The position numbers and the translations under genes were made by a program. Positions 61,101 through 64,000 of a stretch of DNA of 64,000 bases are shown piece after piece; the first letter of the stretch is position 1; every line of letters begins with the position of its first letter. The notes under the pieces were generated by a model. It was not told where the DNA came from, searched no databases, and saw only the letters and a program-made list of their open reading frames with translations. Source of the stretch: Takakia lepidozioides (taxonomy: Eukaryota > Streptophyta > Takakiopsida > Takakiales > Takakiaceae); assembly GCA_030704615.1 (NCBI GenBank), contig CM060733.1:27774001-27838000 (forward strand), read 5' to 3'.

Positions 61101-61467
61101 CTGCTTCAATCAGAGCAAAGATGTTATAGGCTTACGTACCCATTTTGGCCTATAGTCCTTTGTTTGGTATTCAAACTTTGTTTGCCCCTCTCTCATGCCT
61201 ATTAAATGCATTCAGTATATCACGACAGCAAGAGCTTTCTTTCTACTGCCCTGGGTATCCCGACCCTCACCAGCAAGTGATCACATTACACAACTAGCTC
61301 GTTGCAAAAGCATCTCCCTAGCTCTTTGGGGTAGATAGTGTTCTGGAATTTAAAAGAATGACATAGTAATCTCTTTCAACTCTCGGAATTCACTGGCAAA
61401 GACCTTGAATACATGTACGCAGCTGAAACACAGAACAGAACGAGCGTTTTCATTTCCTAGAAACGGG

Positions 61468-63688
61468 TCATAAGGGGCTTCTTAGGCCAACCGTTTTGGG
61501 GTACTTGTCAGGGTTTTCCTTATCCGATACAGGCTTCACATGCCCGGGGTGACCACATTCCAAACGATGCTGCTCCTGAAACTCCTTCTCTAGTCTTTTC
61601 CAACGTTCTTCTTCCTCTTTTCTTTCTTGTTCTTCCTTCTTCCTTCTCTGCGTATCATAGATGAGAATACAAGATCAATTGCAGAGATGTGATGGTACGT
61701 GATTATGAGTCCTTATTTGCAGCGTCATTATGGCCGTAGAGCCCGCCTGTGTTAAGCGCCTGAAGTCTGGAGGGAGTGCTATGAAATGACTAATCTCACG
61801 TTACTTTCAAACAAAAGGATAAGCTGACCTTCGCATACTCCTCAGCAGCGACGACTTCTTTCTCGGCTCCTTCATGTATCTTTGGTGGGGAGGGAGAGAG
61901 GCCAAGGAAGAAACAGTCAGTCAACAAGAAGCTTCACAACGGACAAAAGTAAGCAACAGATATGCATTATCGTGGGACTTATCACTCCACACCTTTGGTA
62001 CATAATAGGAACTCCAGACAACTACGCCGATGTAGCTGCAGCTGGACCATGCTAGCTTTGTGAGCCAACAAATGGGTGCCAAAGTTTCCTAAAAGACTTG
62101 GAAAATTTTGCAAGAAACTGGAATACAATGACACAATTCTGCATGATTAGCTGCTTCAACAGATATCGAGCTGACATTTCCTTCTAGTAGCACGAGGGAG
62201 CTTCAAGTACCTCGTAAGTGCTCTGAACAGACTAATTATAGTAGCGTTGTTGTTAGGATAGATTGTGTCAAAAGGTCAGTGGAGCTGAAGGGCGATAGCA
62301 CATTGCAGCTTAGTTGCATTTCGTGTGTGAATTGCTCGTGAATTGGGGATTCGGTGTCAAAGTATGGGGTGAGGCAAGGGCACCTTGTTTCTCAAGAAGC
62401 TCATGTCAGAGTAGCTGGTGTCGTAGGTCACCCTTGTTGGGAAGCCCTTCCGGTACTTAATGTAAGGATCATTTGTGTCAATTGGCAATACCTCCATATC
62501 CCACCTTTCTGGAATTTTGATTCTCGAGTACTCTACACTGCGGATTGCAGTCATTGATTCAGCCTTCAGGAGTTACATATTCTGATAGAAGTACAGGTCT
62601 ACACATGCCAGCATTCAACCAAAACGAAAACTCTTTTCTAAGGGAGACTGCTAGACAAACTACCCCCAGTGCTGTGGACGCCAGACCTGTACAAGACGAA
62701 AGAAACATACTTGTAAAGTGTAGTGTCCGTTTTGAATGGGAAAACATTTCGCGGTGCTTTGTTTGGATGTCGAAACCACCCACCGCCTTCCTTCGGCCCT
62801 GAGTAGTCTTTGGGGTCTGGTGTAGTGTACTGGATTGGCAACAAGAGGGACACTTTAGAACATCAACTAACCCCCACGAGCATATTACAGATCAATATAG
62901 AGAGTAACCTTGCCTTGTAGCCATGGACAGAGTGGACTAAATTGAGGTTTCTCTCAACAATCTACATACGAGAAAAAGAGGGGACAGAGTGCAGGATGAG
63001 AACACGCAGTCGGGGGATGAGGGGCTGGCAGTGTTGCATTGCCTTGTCTGATCTGCACGCACTATAGCCTACCCAATAAGTCCAACACTGTAGTGAGGTC
63101 ACTTCAAGTATGCAATGGTTTAATCTTCAGTGCTGCTGTCAAGATTGACTTACAGGTCTCGCATATGTACACGACATCCAAATTATGCTCACGTTCTTAA
63201 AATAAGTCAGTTCGATTTCTTCCTGAATGAAGAAACGAGATAAGCAGATGCAAATTTGGGTTCCATTTTTCTTGTGAAGCTACTTGTGGGAGTAATGCGG
63301 GCTTTTGCACGGGGACAAGGTGTTGATTGTGGAAAGCTATGTTAGTTGTATAGCAAGACAGCCTGCGTAACATCCAGTGACCCTGAGGGTAAAGCATTCG
63401 GGTGGAGCAAAGCACTACACTCAGCTACTTCCGAGCTGAATCTAGTTGGGCAAGCTCATAGCATAAAACGCTTCTCAGAAGCGCGAGAACTGACAAAGCG
63501 AATGAAAATGGACTGAGGATTCCGACGATTCGACCCCGAACTTCTCCACATCCTGAATTTTGAGACATGTGATGCCAGTATATCTCTTGGAACTTGTTGT
63601 GTACCTCACTATCATACAAAGTCTCCCATCGAGGGGGTCCGGTGCGCTTGGTCGCGGCTGGAATAGGCTTGGATATTTTCAATGACAT
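61468..63688 (-). CDS. unrecognised gene of short exons with charged coiled-coil tail
   Basis: The putative start MSLKISKPIPAATKRTGPP at 63,688 leads to RWETLYDSEVHNKFQEIYWH. Later exons in order: EEIELTYFKNVSIIWMSC (about 63,222-63,152, donor CCTGTAAGTC), TTPDPKDYSGPKEGGGWFRH then PNKAPRN (about 62,830-62,748), RIKIPERWDMEVLPI..DPYIKYRKGFPTRVTY (about 62,540-62,387), IHEGAEKEVVAAEEYAK, and RRKKEEQERKEEERWKRLEK ending PDKYPKTVGLRSPL with a stop at 61,468-61,470. Joins were judged by splice motifs, and phases were not all verified. Tyr/Pro/Arg-rich segments with a charged helix are common in axonemal or scaffold proteins, but no family is recognised. Confidence 0.5.
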
Positions 63689-64000
63689 TGTGTGCAGGCC
63701 CTACACGATGTCTCCTGAACCCTGATCTGTTCCATTGCCACGGCACAATCGCAACTTCAAAACTTACTGTTTCTGTTTCCGTCATCTCAACTCTTTACAT
63801 ACAGCGATAAGTTTCTTATGTTTCCTTCTTATATACTCTTTTTCGATACCCTGCAATGCCCATCCCCAGGCATCATTCAACTTTCAAGAATCTTACTAGA
63901 GAAGTGCTCACTATTGTGTAGTTTAAACTTGTTCTAGCACGCTGTACTGGAAAACTTGAAAAAAGGAGGTGATTCTCTCATTTCCCTCCCAACAAGTGCC
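63689..64000. other. probable upstream region of the 61.5-63.7 kb gene
   Basis: Non-coding by inspection; C/T-rich in places (GTTTCTGTTTCCGTCATCTC). It would contain the promoter and leader if the start at 63,688 is right. Confidence 0.3.

Overview
The window looks like nuclear DNA of a land plant. It has spliced genes with GT-AG introns of about 40 to 750 bp, a plant-type mRNA decapping protein DCP1, ankyrin-repeat membrane proteins of the PGG/ACD6-like type, and plant-style transposons (Mutator-like MULE with SWIM zinc finger and Ulp1-like protease, hAT, LINE and gag remnants). A non-seed plant (moss, liverwort or lycophyte) is my guess from the flavour of the families; it is not proven by the sequence.

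Layout. 1-6.1 kb: retroelement debris (a nuclease-like ORF and a decayed LINE reverse transcriptase), then a three-exon SERAC1-like alpha/beta-hydrolase gene on the minus strand whose nucleophile Ser is Gly. 6.1-37.05 kb: a direct tandem segmental duplication. Copy A (6.11-11.07 plus 27.25-28.71 kb) and copy B (about 29.33-37.06 kb) each carry a two-exon ankyrin/transmembrane gene, an old MULE remnant, a small TTAGGC-rich inverted-repeat transposon and a shared downstream block. Copy A lost the start codon of its ankyrin gene; copy B kept it. Copy B upstream carries an 826-bp hAT-type insertion with an exact 8-bp target duplication.

The centrepiece is a 16,180-bp Mutator-like element at 11,071-27,250, inserted into copy A with an exact 9-bp target-site duplication (ACTTGGATA). 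Copy B still holds the empty, single-copy target at 35,857-35,865, so the insertion happened after the duplication. The element has kilobase-scale terminal inverted repeats made largely of a GGGTTACA/TGTAACCC minisatellite. Inside are two convergent genes: on the plus strand a spliced zinc-finger/low-complexity/Ulp1-like cysteine protease gene (15.26-20.61 kb), and on the minus strand a spliced MULE transposase (DDE residues, SWIM finger; 21.66 to about 25.1 kb). The same 8-bp motif also fills the introns, the space between the genes and even an exon, where it is translated as repeats. Both genes show apparent frameshifts.

37-46.3 kb: an unrecognised multi-exon plus-strand gene faces a minus-strand DCP1 gene (46,227 to 40,910) for which eight exons could be placed with matching splice phases, plus less certain middle exons. 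46.3-60.9 kb: mostly AT-rich, repeat-bearing intergenic DNA with a 730-bp dispersed duplication, another TTAGGC transposon, a gag-like ORF with one in-frame stop, and short tandem repeats. 61.4-63.7 kb: an unrecognised minus-strand gene of short exons.
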